From Scytonema tolypothrichoides VB-61278 (lineage in GTDB: Bacteria; Cyanobacteriota; Cyanobacteriia; Cyanobacteriales; Nostocaceae), in assembly GCF_000828085.3 (NCBI RefSeq), contig NZ_JXCA02000031.1, positions 203,739 through 251,158 on the forward strand: DNA of 47,420 bases, given 5' to 3'. Below, in pieces: positions 24,921-34,798 of the stretch; within the stretch, counting starts at the first letter, position 1; every line of letters begins with the position of its first letter. Under the pieces are notes generated by a model. It saw only the letters and a program-made list of their open reading frames with translations, was not told the origin of the DNA and ran no database searches. A program made the position numbers and the translations under genes.

Positions 24921-26834
24921 TTAAAGCAATTCCGCAAGAGAAAATTGCCGCTGACGCTCTAATTCCTGAAGTTGCAGTTTTTCTTGGTAGAAAGCCTTAC
25001 AATACGATTCCCATTTTTCCGGTTCAGCTTCTGGATCGATTTGCTCAAAGAGTTCACATAAATGACGACAGCGCTTTTCACGTAGCACCAGTTCCATGCA
25101 AGCAGTGGCTGCTTGAATCAACTTATCATGACGTGAAATAATTTCTTTTTGTGTTTTCTCATTTAAATGAAATAAGTGAGATACCAAACTCATTTCTTCA
25201 GGAAACTCTAGACATCTATCTTGCACCATTGATATCAAATCATCGTCAATTCCAGAGGAAACTTCTAAAATTTGCCGCCATAAAAAGCGGTGATGAGAAA
25301 GGCTAAATTGCAAATCTCGCTCGTCTAAAACATCAACGATAGCCCGACGAGATAGTGGATAGTGCAAGTAAATTTGCAACAATAAAGCCTCTGCTATTTG
25401 TAATAAACTACTTTCACCAGCTGCAAGACTTTGCTGTCCTGCTACAGGTTGCTGTTTGATAACTGGTGTTGGCTTACGGAATGCCCTAGCAGGAACAATT
25501 TGTGTCAGAAGATTTTCTACCCTTAGGGATATCAGTCTGGTATCTCCTAAACTGAGGATTTCAGCGCAGTGGGAAATGTAATAGTTACGTGTATCACTGT
25601 TGGATATATTTTTCAATAACTTCACCATCTGCCCAGACACTTGTTGGAAATCAGCAGCCTGTTTCAAGTCACGGTCTTTTGTCATTTGCTGAATTTGCCA
25701 ATCTAACCAAAGTGGTGCATTTGCCAATAATTCTCTATAATCTTCTGGCTCGCGTCCTTGCAAATATTCGTCAGCGTCTTTGCCATCAGGTAAATTGAGA
25801 ATCTTCAGCTGGACTTCTCCTTTATATGCGAGTTCAGCAATTTCGCCAATTGCTCTTTCTGCGGCGTTTGTCCCAGCTTTATCAGCGTCAAAGTTGAGGA
25901 CTAACTGTTTGGAGTCGGTGTAGCGTAGGACTTGCCGAACTTGTTCTATGCTAAGAGCAGTCCCGAGGGAGGCGATCGCATTATTGATCCCAGCTGCATG
26001 GAGGGCGATCGCATCAAAATATCCCTCCACCACCACCGCTTGATCCTGCTGAGAAATCCCTGCTTTTGCCTTGTCTAAAGCAAACAAAGTTTTCCCCTTG
26101 ATAAAAACTTCTGTTTCGGGTGAATTTAAATATTTCGGTTGTTCATCTCCTAAACTTCTGCCACCAAAGCCAATGACACGTCCGAGAACATCGTGGATGG
26201 GAATGATGACGCGATCGCGGAACACATCATAATAACCACTCGCTTCCTTACGTGGTTTAATCAAACCCGCTTTTTCCACCAGCTGTACTGGGTAGCGTTT
26301 GTCCTCAATTAAATAGCGGTAGAGTGTTTCCCAACCTGCGGGCGCATATCCGATACCGAACTCCTTTATTGTTTCTTCCTTCAGTTGGCGCGCCGATTGC
26401 AAATATTGTAATGCCTTCTCTCCACTATGCCTAAGAGCGTGTTGATAAAACTGTGCCGCCGTAGCGAGAACTTCATAGAGTTGTTCCCGCAAAGACAACT
26501 GACGCTGCAACTCTTGCCTCTGTTCTGGTTCTAGTGTTCTCACTGAGACTTGGTAACGCCGCGCTAAATCTAATACCACTTCAGCAAAAGAGCGCTTCTC
26601 CAAATCCATGAGAAACTTAATAGCATTACCACCAGCTTGACAGCCAAAGCAGTAGTACATCTGCTTAGTTTGGCTGGCAGTGAAACTGGGACTTTTTTCT
26701 GAGTGAAAGGGACACAAACCTACATAGTCTTTTCCGCGCTTGCGTAAGACAACGTGTTCTGAGATGACATCGACAATGTCAACTCGTTGTTTAACTTCTT
26801 CAATTGTGTCCGGATGCAGGCGGGGGATGTGCAT
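24921..26834 (-). CDS. dnaG: DNA primase
   Basis: A 637-residue primase of normal bacterial length. The N-terminal CHC2 zinc finger is complete: C41, H44, C62 and C65 in CPFHSEKSPSF and YYCFGC. The RNA polymerase core includes the FGGRSLGD block, and the TOPRIM domain has E270 (VVVEGYFDA) and D316/D318 (FDADKAG), followed by GKDADEYL. The C-terminal helicase-binding domain is present as the helical last 150 residues. It makes RNA primers for replication with DnaB. It diverges from the peptidoglycan hydrolase gene, with a 156-bp spacer that holds an inverted repeat. Confidence 0.97.
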   Translation of the reverse strand: MHIPRLHPDTIEEVKQRVDIVDVISEHVVLRKRGKDYVGLCPFHSEKSPSFTASQTKQMYYCFGCQAGGNAIKFLMDLEKRSFAEVVLDLARRYQVSVRTLEPEQRQELQRQLSLREQLYEVLATAAQFYQHALRHSGEKALQYLQSARQLKEETIKEFGIGYAPAGWETLYRYLIEDKRYPVQLVEKAGLIKPRKEASGYYDVFRDRVIIPIHDVLGRVIGFGGRSLGDEQPKYLNSPETEVFIKGKTLFALDKAKAGISQQDQAVVVEGYFDAIALHAAGINNAIASLGTALSIEQVRQVLRYTDSKQLVLNFDADKAGTNAAERAIGEIAELAYKGEVQLKILNLPDGKDADEYLQGREPEDYRELLANAPLWLDWQIQQMTKDRDLKQAADFQQVSGQMVKLLKNISNSDTRNYYISHCAEILSLGDTRLISLRVENLLTQIVPARAFRKPTPVIKQQPVAGQQSLAAGESSLLQIAEALLLQIYLHYPLSRRAIVDVLDERDLQFSLSHHRFLWRQILEVSSGIDDDLISMVQDRCLEFPEEMSLVSHLFHLNEKTQKEIISRHDKLIQAATACMELVLREKRCRHLCELFEQIDPEAEPEKWESYCKAFYQEKLQLQELERQRQFSLAELL

Positions 26835-26845
26835 ACTAAATTAGG

Positions 26846-26890
26846 AGTCAACAGTCAAGAGTTACTACTTTAGGTCATTGACTGTTGACT
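26846..26890. repeat. Inverted repeat AGTCAACAGTCAA/TTGACTGTTGACT
   Basis: Perfect 13-bp arms with a 19-nt loop, 12 nt upstream of dnaG in the divergent spacer. The TTGACTG-type heptamer is of the STRR kind, so this may be a repeat and not an operator, though its place could affect both promoters. Confidence 0.45.
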
Positions 26891-26990
26891 ATAGACTAAC
26901 GGTTCTGATGAATATTATATTCTTGATGCTAATCCAAGAATGACGCTCCAGAATCGCTAATTGTTAATTGTATAACAGGAAATACTGAAA

Positions 26991-28343
26991 ATGGGACGCA
27001 TTTTTCTTTCAGCAGCTCACGGAGGCAAAGAAACAGGAGGAATAGATCCAGGCGCAATCGCCGGTGGAACAACCGAAGCCAAGGAAATGATTATGCTGCG
27101 GGATTTAATCATCACCGAACTCAGAGCGCGTAATTTTGAAGTTTTGGCGGTTCCAGACGACTTGAGTGCCCAACAAACTATCGCTTGGATAAATTCTCGT
27201 GCTCGTCCAAAAGATGTTGCCCTAGAAATTCATGCTGATGCAGCGAGCAATCCTTCTGTACGTGGGGCAAGCATTTTCTACATTGCCAACAATGATGAGC
27301 GCAGAAGTCATGCCGAACTGCTACTGGTGGGACTGTTGCGTCGTGTTCCTCAGTTACCAAATCGAGGAGTCAAGCCAGACTCAGCAACAGGTTTGGGGCG
27401 TTTGGCGTTTTGTCGTCAGACATCAATTGGTTCTTTGTTGATGCAAGTTGGCTTTCTTAGTAGCCCAGATGATCGCGCCTTGCTGCAAACTCGCCGTCGC
27501 GACTTTGCCCTAGGAATTGCCGATGGACTTGCATCTTGGAGTCGTACTGTTGATCCTGGTTCACCAGGGGAAACAGACTCAACATATCCGGTATTCAGTA
27601 TCAATATTAATGGACAACTTTATCCAGAGAAAGGGATACTCATTAACGGTAATGCTTATATCCCCATTGACTTAGCGGATCGCTTGCAGATTGATTTGTC
27701 CAAAGCGCCTAATGTCCGCCGCGTGACTTATCGCCGAGTTGTTTTCCTCAAAGCCCTCGAACTGCGGGACTTTCATCTTTCTGTCGTATGGGATAGTGCA
27801 AGTCAGACTCTGAATTTACGCTCGATAGCGCAAATTCCCCTTGGTCAAATTGACAAGATTATGTCATATGGTCATGCATCAGAAGTTCAGTTGCAGTTAT
27901 TTTTGAGAAACAATAATGAAAATGCGATCGTGCAGTTTCCCGACTTGCCCAAACTCTACCGCGAAGAAGCGACAATAGAAGGAGTGAGTCATGACATTGC
28001 TTTCTGCCAAATGTGCTTAGAAACTGGATTTTTACACTTTGGTGACGATGTCAAACCAGAACAAAATAACTTTGCAGGTTTAGGGGCTATTGGTGGTGCC
28101 CCAAACGCAGCATCGTTTGAAAGTGCCAGAATTGGTGTTCGGGCGCACATCCAACATTTGAAAGCTTACGCTAGTTTGGAACCATTGGTGCAGGAAATCG
28201 AAGATCCGAGATTTCGCTTTGTGACTCGCGGTATTGCCCCATCAATCAACCAACTCTCAGGACGTTGGTCTGCAGATTTGGAATATGGTAACAAAATTAT
28301 GGCAATGCTCAAACGGCTTTATGAGTCGGCAGGGCTATTGTAA
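26991..28343 (+). CDS. Two-domain peptidoglycan hydrolase: amidase_3 plus glucosaminidase
   Basis: The 450-residue protein begins with a zinc amidase domain (N-acetylmuramoyl-L-alanine amidase): SAAHGG with H10, TEAKE with E29 and EIHADA with H81 as zinc ligands. Residues about 190-290 form a copper-amine-oxidase-like stalk domain (INGQLYPEKGILINGNAYIPI). Residues about 315-450 are a FlgJ/Auto-like glucosaminidase: SHDIAFCQMCLETGFLHFG with catalytic E344, and NNFAGLGAIGG. It would cut both the peptide stem and the glycan strand. No signal peptide is visible, so export must be by an unusual route, lysis or a phage-like system. A possible role in cell-cell channel formation is inference. Confidence 0.85.
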   Translation: MGRIFLSAAHGGKETGGIDPGAIAGGTTEAKEMIMLRDLIITELRARNFEVLAVPDDLSAQQTIAWINSRARPKDVALEIHADAASNPSVRGASIFYIANNDERRSHAELLLVGLLRRVPQLPNRGVKPDSATGLGRLAFCRQTSIGSLLMQVGFLSSPDDRALLQTRRRDFALGIADGLASWSRTVDPGSPGETDSTYPVFSININGQLYPEKGILINGNAYIPIDLADRLQIDLSKAPNVRRVTYRRVVFLKALELRDFHLSVVWDSASQTLNLRSIAQIPLGQIDKIMSYGHASEVQLQLFLRNNNENAIVQFPDLPKLYREEATIEGVSHDIAFCQMCLETGFLHFGDDVKPEQNNFAGLGAIGGAPNAASFESARIGVRAHIQHLKAYASLEPLVQEIEDPRFRFVTRGIAPSINQLSGRWSADLEYGNKIMAMLKRLYESAGLL

Positions 28344-30277
28344 GTGCTGAGTTCCTAGCACCACAAACAAATTGTTCTCCTCAACCGTTGTCTCGTTCCT
28401 TGTCTGTTGTCTCGTTCCTTATCTGTTGCAAGGAATGCAGTCATGAAGACTCCGCCTCCTTTTGCTACTAGAGGCAGCAGCCCACAGCGAATTCCATTCC
28501 CAGGCGCTTTGCCTGGGAACGAGAGTGACTCAGGGCCTGTTCTGCGGACTGCCTCACCACCGCGCTGGCTCACTTCTTACCTTATGGTTTTGACTTGTTT
28601 TGCCCCTAGACCCCTGTGTTTCTTGAGAGCCTCGCTCCTAGCGGCTTCGCAGCAAGCATTATATGAAAGAAACACCTTTTTCCCTTACACTCCTACACCC
28701 CTGTGTTTCTTGAAAGTTCACATATAAGAAGCTTTTCTTTCAATCAAGATTTCATGAAGATTATATTTATTTCCGTAAAAATCTATTAAAGAGTGGGCAC
28801 AACATGACGATTTGTATTGTCATAGATGTTATGGTTTACTTGAATATATAAACATTAATCTCTTAGCAAAAAATAAGTATCTTTGGCTATGTTCCAAATA
28901 TACAAGAGTAACTACATATAGGTTGTTAATATGTTCTATTGTCTCTATGACCTTTTCCTAATCCTTCACAAGAGGAAAAAAGGAAATAACTTGTTAATAG
29001 CAACGGTAGAGGAATATTTTTTACAATCATTTATCTGTAGTTAAAAAAATCAAATCAATATTTTTGCTATAAGTCTAATGTTGAGAGCAGCTGTGCATTT
29101 ACTAGAGTATGTGCAGTGACGAGTGAACTGTACGATGGAAGCTCAGAGGTTACTTGTATGTTTAAGCTAGGTTTTATTCGCGAAATCCTTCTGACTCACA
29201 TCCAGCAACCACTGCTGAAAGGGACAGTTTTTGTAGGGTATGAGCTAGTCATTCAAAGAGTTCATGCCGTAAGAGTTCCTGGTGGTGTAACTCCCCCCTG
29301 AATTTTATAAATTTAAAAGGCTCTCTTGGTCAAGGTTAGAGGCGTGACTTCTACTCTACATAGCCTTGCAAGATAAAGAGCTTTCATAAGACACAACTTA
29401 GTACAGAACTCCACAAATTCGTAACAATTTTCAGTTGCGAGTGCTAGAGATATGCGGAGCTTAGCTTCCTGAAAAAATATCACAATTTCAGGCTACGTAT
29501 AACGGTGTGAATTTGTAAGCAGCTGTACTTTGTTCAGTACAAAAGTATGTTCACATATAGCAATACTAAATTGTTCGTGAACAACGTCATTTTTTGTCTT
29601 TTCTCTAAATGATTTGTGTCTTATGCACCGCAGGCGCATGCATCAAAGGACGCGTCCTTTACGGTTCGTTCAACAAGATCGTGTTCACAACCTAAAGAGG
29701 ATGGCTGTAGAGCAAGAGTAGTAAGTGCTTAACAATTGAAAAATATGAAATGGAGTTTTGTGATGACTTCATTTCACAGTGTTTGATGCTTAAAACAGAA
29801 TGTAGCTGGTATCAGATATGTCTTAATTCGCTTTCACAACCATTTACTATTGATAGCAAAAAACCGAGTTTTACCTGAAAGCAAAATATCTATATAAGTC
29901 GTTAATACTTATATATTTAGGTTGTCACCTACCATAGCACGAGAGAGATTTTTAAGTTGTTTTCCTACCTGAGAAAGACTTCTTATCTTCAAGGGTTTGT
30001 TAATATTAGGATCAAGCTTTACTCTGTGTTACTAAAAAATTAAACCTGATTTTTTTGCTTTAGCTTTGTTACCAATAGAGTTTGATGTCAAGAGTGTCCT
30101 TTTAACTAAAAAAGCCATTTTTTGACACGAACTGACAGAAAAAAATGTTTGAAAACCTTGTTCGAATGGTAGTTAAATAGCTTGCTAATAGCATGAGTTT
30201 ATTTTCAAAAACTCGTGTTACCGATATTCGTGCGTTTAATTTTTCATCTTTAGCTTTTCATCATTTCTTCGTTACCA
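28344..30277. other. 1.9-kb gene-free stretch with hairpin repeats
   Basis: No gene is supported. The first 350 bp are repeat-like and GC-richer, including the hairpin TTCCCAGGC/GCCTGGGAA (28497-28519) and a CCCCTGTGTTTCTTG unit present twice (about 28609 and 28699). The remainder is AT-rich, with a perfect AAAGGACGCGTCCTTT palindrome at 29645-29660. The short frame at 29116-29301 has no recognisable features and I do not call it. Confidence 0.5.
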
Positions 30278-31504
30278 ATGCATCAAAATATAATTCGCGA
30301 ATCTTCAAATACTTATTCTGAAAAACCTAGTAACCAGAGGCTCCGTCTGGCTTACTTAGATGGTATACGTGGTTTGGCAGCTCTGTATGTGGTTCTCGTT
30401 CATTGTTGGGAACCCAGTCTTGCAGAGGCTTTACAACCTGCTTTGCTTTGGTTACCGATGGCAAAGTTCCTCAGATATGGAATTTTTGCCGTTGTTATTT
30501 TTATTGTTCTTTCTGGCTACTGTTTAATGCTTCCAGTAGTTCGTTCCGATAAAAAATATTTTTCTGGAGGCTTGTTAGGTTTCTTTAAGCGACGGATTCG
30601 ACGGATTCTACCACCATATTATGCTGCTCTGCTCTTGTGCACATTGATAGGAGTATTCATACTGTGGATAGAGCCAACTGATGCTTTCGGCTTGGAAGAT
30701 GAAAGATTCCACATTTTAAGAGATTTATTTTCTCCTCGGTTCTCTTTGCATGATGTGGTTGTTTATCTTCTACTTTTTCAAAATTTTGGCAGCTTATATA
30801 TCAATAAAATTAATGGTCCAACATGGACTGTTGCTGTCGAATGGCAAATCTATTTTTTGTTTGCCATTTTGTTAATACCAATATGGAGACGTTTAGGGTT
30901 ATTTTATACAGTAGCAATTGCCTTTGCTGTTGGAATTACACTTAATTATCTGATGGGTGAACTCTCCTTTTCTGTCCATCCTTGGTTTTTAGGTCTTTTT
31001 GCTTTGGGAATGACAGCAGCAGAAATCAATTTTTCCCAAAAACCATCCTTGGTGCAGATGAAAAATTCATTACCTTGGGATAAGCTTGCTGTCCTATTTA
31101 CTTCCTTTGGTTTTTTAACAGAGTGGATGCGATTTAATTTGATACAAGAAATCCCAGAGTGGGTTATCCATTATTTTGTTGCCCTTGGCACGGCTTGTTT
31201 TCTCACATACTGCACCAATTTCTTAATAAACGGGAAACCACTTCCCCCTGCTGTGCAATTCTTAGAATCACCTCGGATCGTTGCACTGGGAGTATTTTCT
31301 TACAGCCTTTATATCATTCATGCTCCTATAGTATGGCTCGTATATCACATCCTACTGAGCCAAAACTTGTCTCCTTCAATACTGGCTTTTAGATGGTTCG
31401 TGATCGCTGTTCCATTGTCAATAGTAGTTGCCTACGTATTCTACCGATTCTGTGAGCGACCTTTTATGTCCCATCTTCCAGTCAAAGTGAAGTCTCAGGG
31501 CTGA
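30278..31504 (+). CDS. Acyltransferase family 3 membrane protein (OafA/YrhL-like)
   Basis: This 408-residue protein has about ten membrane helices and the family signature LAYLDGIRGLAALYVVLVH, with the catalytic-type H42. The second conserved block KRRIRRILPPYYAALL and the WTVAVEWQIYF segment are present, and the protein ends in the usual basic CERPF region. These enzymes move acetyl or other acyl groups onto surface polysaccharides, lipids or antibiotics. It has no adjacent glycan-synthesis genes, and a long spacer precedes it, so the acceptor is unknown. Confidence 0.88.
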   Translation: MHQNIIRESSNTYSEKPSNQRLRLAYLDGIRGLAALYVVLVHCWEPSLAEALQPALLWLPMAKFLRYGIFAVVIFIVLSGYCLMLPVVRSDKKYFSGGLLGFFKRRIRRILPPYYAALLLCTLIGVFILWIEPTDAFGLEDERFHILRDLFSPRFSLHDVVVYLLLFQNFGSLYINKINGPTWTVAVEWQIYFLFAILLIPIWRRLGLFYTVAIAFAVGITLNYLMGELSFSVHPWFLGLFALGMTAAEINFSQKPSLVQMKNSLPWDKLAVLFTSFGFLTEWMRFNLIQEIPEWVIHYFVALGTACFLTYCTNFLINGKPLPPAVQFLESPRIVALGVFSYSLYIIHAPIVWLVYHILLSQNLSPSILAFRWFVIAVPLSIVVAYVFYRFCERPFMSHLPVKVKSQG

Positions 31505-31548
31505 AGAGCTACAAGCTACCATTCCACACCTAAACGTGCTGACTCTTT

Positions 31549-31575
31549 GGGGCACAAAGCAATGCTTTGTGCCCC
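31549..31575. terminator. Bidirectional hairpin between convergent genes
   Basis: GGGGCACAAAGCA (31549-31561) and TGCTTTGTGCCCC (31563-31575) are perfect 13-bp arms. The site lies 45 nt after the acyltransferase stop and about 80 nt from the end of the convergent DUF3891 gene, so it could stop transcription from both sides, although no long T-run is present. Confidence 0.5.
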
Positions 31576-31654
31576 TAGCATTTAGTTTGTAGTTTATGCT
31601 CAGGGAAAGCGCTGTAAATTTCTAGACTGAGTTATATTTTCTGACTTAGGAATG

Positions 31655-32380
31655 CTACCGAACAAACGTCCACTCCAAAGTTTTTATCGGTGCTGTCTGA
31701 AGTGCTTGTGTGAGTTCATCGTTACTGTCAAATTTCAGTTGATCTAGATAGCTGGCTTCCACATTAACAGTAAACTTCTTTTCTAGGAAAGGCCAAGGTT
31801 GTACCGTGACATTCCCATCAGACGACTGTATCACATCATAGCGCTTGCCGTCTGGCAGAGTTGCAATTTCTAACGCACGTTCATTAGCAGGTAACACACG
31901 GTTGCAGAGGATGAGTGAGAGGCGATCGCACCACTGAAAAAACTCATAAGCTTCCACAGCTTCATCCTTTGTAATATTCAACTCATGACGCCATTGCTTC
32001 TGATTCTGGAGTTGTTCGTCTAAAAAGCTATCCAATTCTGGTGATTCTCCACGCTTACCCTCATAGAGAAAGCTCACATGCATAGAAATCAGCATAGCAA
32101 CCCATCGTCCCCGATATCGGGCATTTTGCGTGTGTCGTCGTACACTATTTACATCAGTTCCCTCGGCTAAGGTAAAATCTAGCGGTGCACCAGATTCAGT
32201 GAGGTAATTGCCTTCCCATTCCTTTTCCAAATCGTCGTGATGGGAAATAGCCGCAATAGTCTCTAACCAACGCAACGGGCGCTTTTCTGGGTGCCAATGT
32301 CCCGCTATTTGAGCTGCAAGTAAAGCATGGGCGCGATGATAAATAACTTCCCAACCATTCTGATCTAGATTAGCAATCAT
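31655..32380 (-). CDS. DUF3891 family protein
   Basis: A soluble 241-residue protein matching the DUF3891 pattern: it opens with W-E-V-I-Y-H and HA-LLAAQIAGHW (H18, H28), then ISHHDDLEKEWEG (H47, H48, D49, D50), and later AYEFFQWCDRLSLILCNR. The His/Asp placement resembles HD-type metal-dependent phosphohydrolases, and the family may act on phosphate esters, but no biochemical role can be stated. It is convergent with the acyltransferase and divergent from the sugar-permease gene. Confidence 0.75.
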   Translation of the reverse strand: MIANLDQNGWEVIYHRAHALLAAQIAGHWHPEKRPLRWLETIAAISHHDDLEKEWEGNYLTESGAPLDFTLAEGTDVNSVRRHTQNARYRGRWVAMLISMHVSFLYEGKRGESPELDSFLDEQLQNQKQWRHELNITKDEAVEAYEFFQWCDRLSLILCNRVLPANERALEIATLPDGKRYDVIQSSDGNVTVQPWPFLEKKFTVNVEASYLDQLKFDSNDELTQALQTAPIKTLEWTFVR

Positions 32381-32482
32381 AAATTAAAAAATTAAAAGCT
32401 CTCATAACATTAATTTGCTTTTTCATTTTGCACTTATCCAAACTCGAAATTCATCCCTCAATAGCACGAAAAAAATCTTCCT

Positions 32483-33388
32483 ATGAATAGATTGACAGCC
32501 AAAGATTGGGTTCTCATCACACGGCGACTGACTCCTTACTTATTTTTGCTCCCTGCCCTGTTTATCTTGGGATTAACCGTCTTTTGGCCCGCACTACAAG
32601 CGTTTTACCTCAGCTTTACTCGCTACGAATATGATTTAACTCAGATGCCCCAATGGGTAGGTTTTTCTAACTTTCAGCGCTTGTGGAACGACCCAGTTTT
32701 TTGGCAAACTTTATTTAACACCATAATCTACCTTGTGGGTGTTGTCCCAATCTTAGTCATCGCCCCCTTAGCACTGGCAATTTTAGTCAATCAGAAACTA
32801 CGCGGAATGCACTGGTTTAGAGCCGCATACTATACACCAGTCGTGATTTCAATGGTCGTCGCCGGGATTGCTTGGAAGTGGCTATATGCAGAAAATGGCT
32901 TACTCAATCAATTGCTCAAGGGTATTTTCCCAGAAGGAATCCCTTGGCTGACGAGTCCCCGCTTCGCCTTATTTAGCGTCATGGCTGTGACCGTGTGGAA
33001 AGGATTGGGCTACTATATGGTCATTTATTTAGCTGGGTTGCAATCCATCCCCACCGATATCTACGAAGCTGCAGCAATTGACGGCTCAGACGGTATCCGT
33101 AAGCATTGGGATATTACTGTACCTTTGATGAAACCATACATAGCTCTAGTTGCTGTGATTTCGGCTATTTCTGCCACCAAGGTGTTTGAAGAAATCTACA
33201 TCATGACCCAAGGTGGACCACGCAATAGCTCGAAAACAATAGTTTACTATTTGTATGAACAAGCATTTAGTAATTTGGAAATTAGCTATGCTTGCACAAT
33301 TGGCTTAGTGCTGTTCTTGATAATTTTGGGGCTATCCGTTGTACGATTAACGATTGATCGACAGGGCGGTGATAATATAACAGCATGA
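32483..33388 (+). CDS. Sugar ABC transporter permease (MalF/UgpA type)
   Basis: The 301-residue protein has six hydrophobic segments and the EAA loop of importer permeases (starting at E195, ending with the VPLMKP block near 218). WVGFSNFQRLWNDPVFWQTLFNT near the N-terminus is typical of carbohydrate permeases. It would form a channel with a MalG-type partner, a binding protein and an ATPase; none of these is adjacent, so the rest of the system must lie elsewhere or be shared. It is followed by a methyltransferase after 75 nt. Confidence 0.9.
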   Translation: MNRLTAKDWVLITRRLTPYLFLLPALFILGLTVFWPALQAFYLSFTRYEYDLTQMPQWVGFSNFQRLWNDPVFWQTLFNTIIYLVGVVPILVIAPLALAILVNQKLRGMHWFRAAYYTPVVISMVVAGIAWKWLYAENGLLNQLLKGIFPEGIPWLTSPRFALFSVMAVTVWKGLGYYMVIYLAGLQSIPTDIYEAAAIDGSDGIRKHWDITVPLMKPYIALVAVISAISATKVFEEIYIMTQGGPRNSSKTIVYYLYEQAFSNLEISYACTIGLVLFLIILGLSVVRLTIDRQGGDNITA

Positions 33389-33463
33389 TCAGGACTTACG
33401 CGACCTTAATGACTTATCTGTCGCAAACATTTTTTAAATTGGTATAATTATTTACTCTACATA

Positions 33464-34162
33464 ATGCAAAATCAAAAGCAAACTGTTGTCTTTAACGAAG
33501 AACGCGCCTCTACCTACGACGAAAGAGCGGCTAAGGTTGCTCCATTGCGCGACACACTTCATTTACTGACCCGCCTAATCCTTTGTGAGCTTCCTTTTGA
33601 TGCGCGGATTCTTTGTGTAGGTGTAGGAACTGGCTTGGAATTGATTTATCTCGCCCGTGAATTTCCACAGTGGCAATTCACAGCGGTTGAGCCTGCGCCT
33701 GCAATGCTTAACATTTGTCGTCAGCAAGCCGAAGCGTGTGGAGTTGCATCACGTTGTACATGGCACCAAGGTTATCTCGATTCTTTGCCCGCCTCGGAGC
33801 CGTTCGATGCGGTGACTTGCCTGCTGGTTTCGCACTTCTTTATCCAGCAAGAAGAGCGGCGCAACTTTTTCAGTCAAATTGCTTCACGACTTCGCTCTCA
33901 GGGATACTTGGTTAGCGCGGACTTGGCTTCCGATATGTCCACTTCCTCATATCAAAGCCTTCGTGAGGTTTGGACTCGGATGTTGAAGTATGCCGAATAC
34001 CCAGAGCAAGACATCGAAAAATTCCTTGACTCTCATGGTCGGGATGCTGCTGTGCTACCACCTCACGAAGTCGCGTCGATCATCGCATCCAGCGGCTTTG
34101 ATGTTCCTGTATTATTTTTACAAACTCTTTTTATTCATGCTTGGTATGCAAGGCGACTATGA
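33464..34162 (+). CDS. Class I SAM-dependent methyltransferase
   Basis: A 232-residue enzyme with the SAM-binding loop VGVGTG (52-57) after the strand ILCV, the acidic strand end in FTAVEPAPAML, and the FDAVTCLLVSHF block that fits motif IV. The N-terminal VVFNEERASTYDERA is common in small-molecule methyltransferases that act on diffusible substrates. The codon use (GCG, CGC) is a little GC-richer than in neighbouring genes. The substrate is unknown. A pair of direct repeats follows downstream. Confidence 0.85.
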   Translation: MQNQKQTVVFNEERASTYDERAAKVAPLRDTLHLLTRLILCELPFDARILCVGVGTGLELIYLAREFPQWQFTAVEPAPAMLNICRQQAEACGVASRCTWHQGYLDSLPASEPFDAVTCLLVSHFFIQQEERRNFFSQIASRLRSQGYLVSADLASDMSTSSYQSLREVWTRMLKYAEYPEQDIEKFLDSHGRDAAVLPPHEVASIIASSGFDVPVLFLQTLFIHAWYARRL

Positions 34163-34244
34163 CAAGATTAAAAGTTTTCAACAGCAGCCTAACAATGCTT
34201 AATTTGATAGATTGTTTGACCAGTATATCGCGCTAAATCTTTGA

Positions 34245-34332
34245 GAGAGCGATCGCCCTGTACCAGTTGCGTCAGTCATAATAATACACGTGTACTATAA
34301 GAGAGCGATCACCTGTGCCAGTTGCGTAAGTC
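34245..34332. repeat. Direct repeat pair (GAGAGCGATC...CAGTTGCGT)
   Basis: Two imperfect copies of about 33 bp (34245-34277 and 34301-34332) share GAGAGCGATC, CCTGT and CAGTTGCGT blocks. They lie between convergent genes and carry a HIP1 site in the first copy. Confidence 0.5.
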
Positions 34333-34408
34333 CTGGGCAAGTCTCCTCGGTTGTAGCAACTGCGCAACAAATGGATGCAGATAATCCTGGTTTGAATTTT
34401 CCGGCTCC

Positions 34409-34798
34409 TCATGGGAGGGGCGAGCAAATTTCGACCAGAAAGCCGTTATTGTCGCGTACATACCCGACAAGCTGTCCCCAAGGCTTACGTTCCGGCTTTT
34501 TGACTTCCACCGCACCAGCGCTAATAGCTTTTTTAAACGCAGGCTCGACGTCTTCTGTCACCAGCGCGATTTCGATAGGCGGCGCGGGTTTCTGCGGTGT
34601 TGCGGCGTCAATTGGAACTGTGGTCAGGTTTTTCACAAAGTCATTGGCGGCAAAGGTGAGTCTCGTCGCGCCGGTTTCCAGTTCAGCGTATTGATTCTCT
34701 TCCGTCACCATGCGGCGCTGCAAGCCGAAGGCGTGCTCGTAAAATTCCACAGTTTGCAACACGTTTTCTACGTATAAAATAATATAGCCGAGTTTCAT
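34409..34798 (-). CDS. VOC superfamily (glyoxalase/bleomycin-resistance-like) protein
   Basis: A 129-residue protein with the two beta-alpha-beta-beta-beta units of the VOC fold: LGYIILYVENVLQTVEFYEHAFGL, then IEIALVTEDVEPAFKKAISAG and the closing YVRDNNGFLVEICSP. The E of VEI fits a metal-ligand position. Members detoxify methylglyoxal, bind antibiotics or isomerise. Its ATG overlaps the stop of the methyltransferase as TAATG (34796-34800), so they are co-translated. It ends a four-gene minus-strand unit that begins with ArsR and AraC regulators. Confidence 0.85.
   Translation of the reverse strand: MKLGYIILYVENVLQTVEFYEHAFGLQRRMVTEENQYAELETGATRLTFAANDFVKNLTTVPIDAATPQKPAPPIEIALVTEDVEPAFKKAISAGAVEVKKPERKPWGQLVGYVRDNNGFLVEICSPLP

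Noticed and set aside
24872-25141. Plus-strand 89-residue frame
   Set aside because: Most of it lies opposite the 3' end of dnaG, whose coding assignment is certain.
28407-28727. Possible 106-residue gene
   Set aside because: The frame runs through hairpin repeats and a duplicated CCCCTGTGTTTCTTG unit, and the peptide has no gene-like pattern.
29116-29301. 61-residue frame in the gene-free stretch
   Set aside because: No recognisable domain, no ribosome site and no neighbour to support it.
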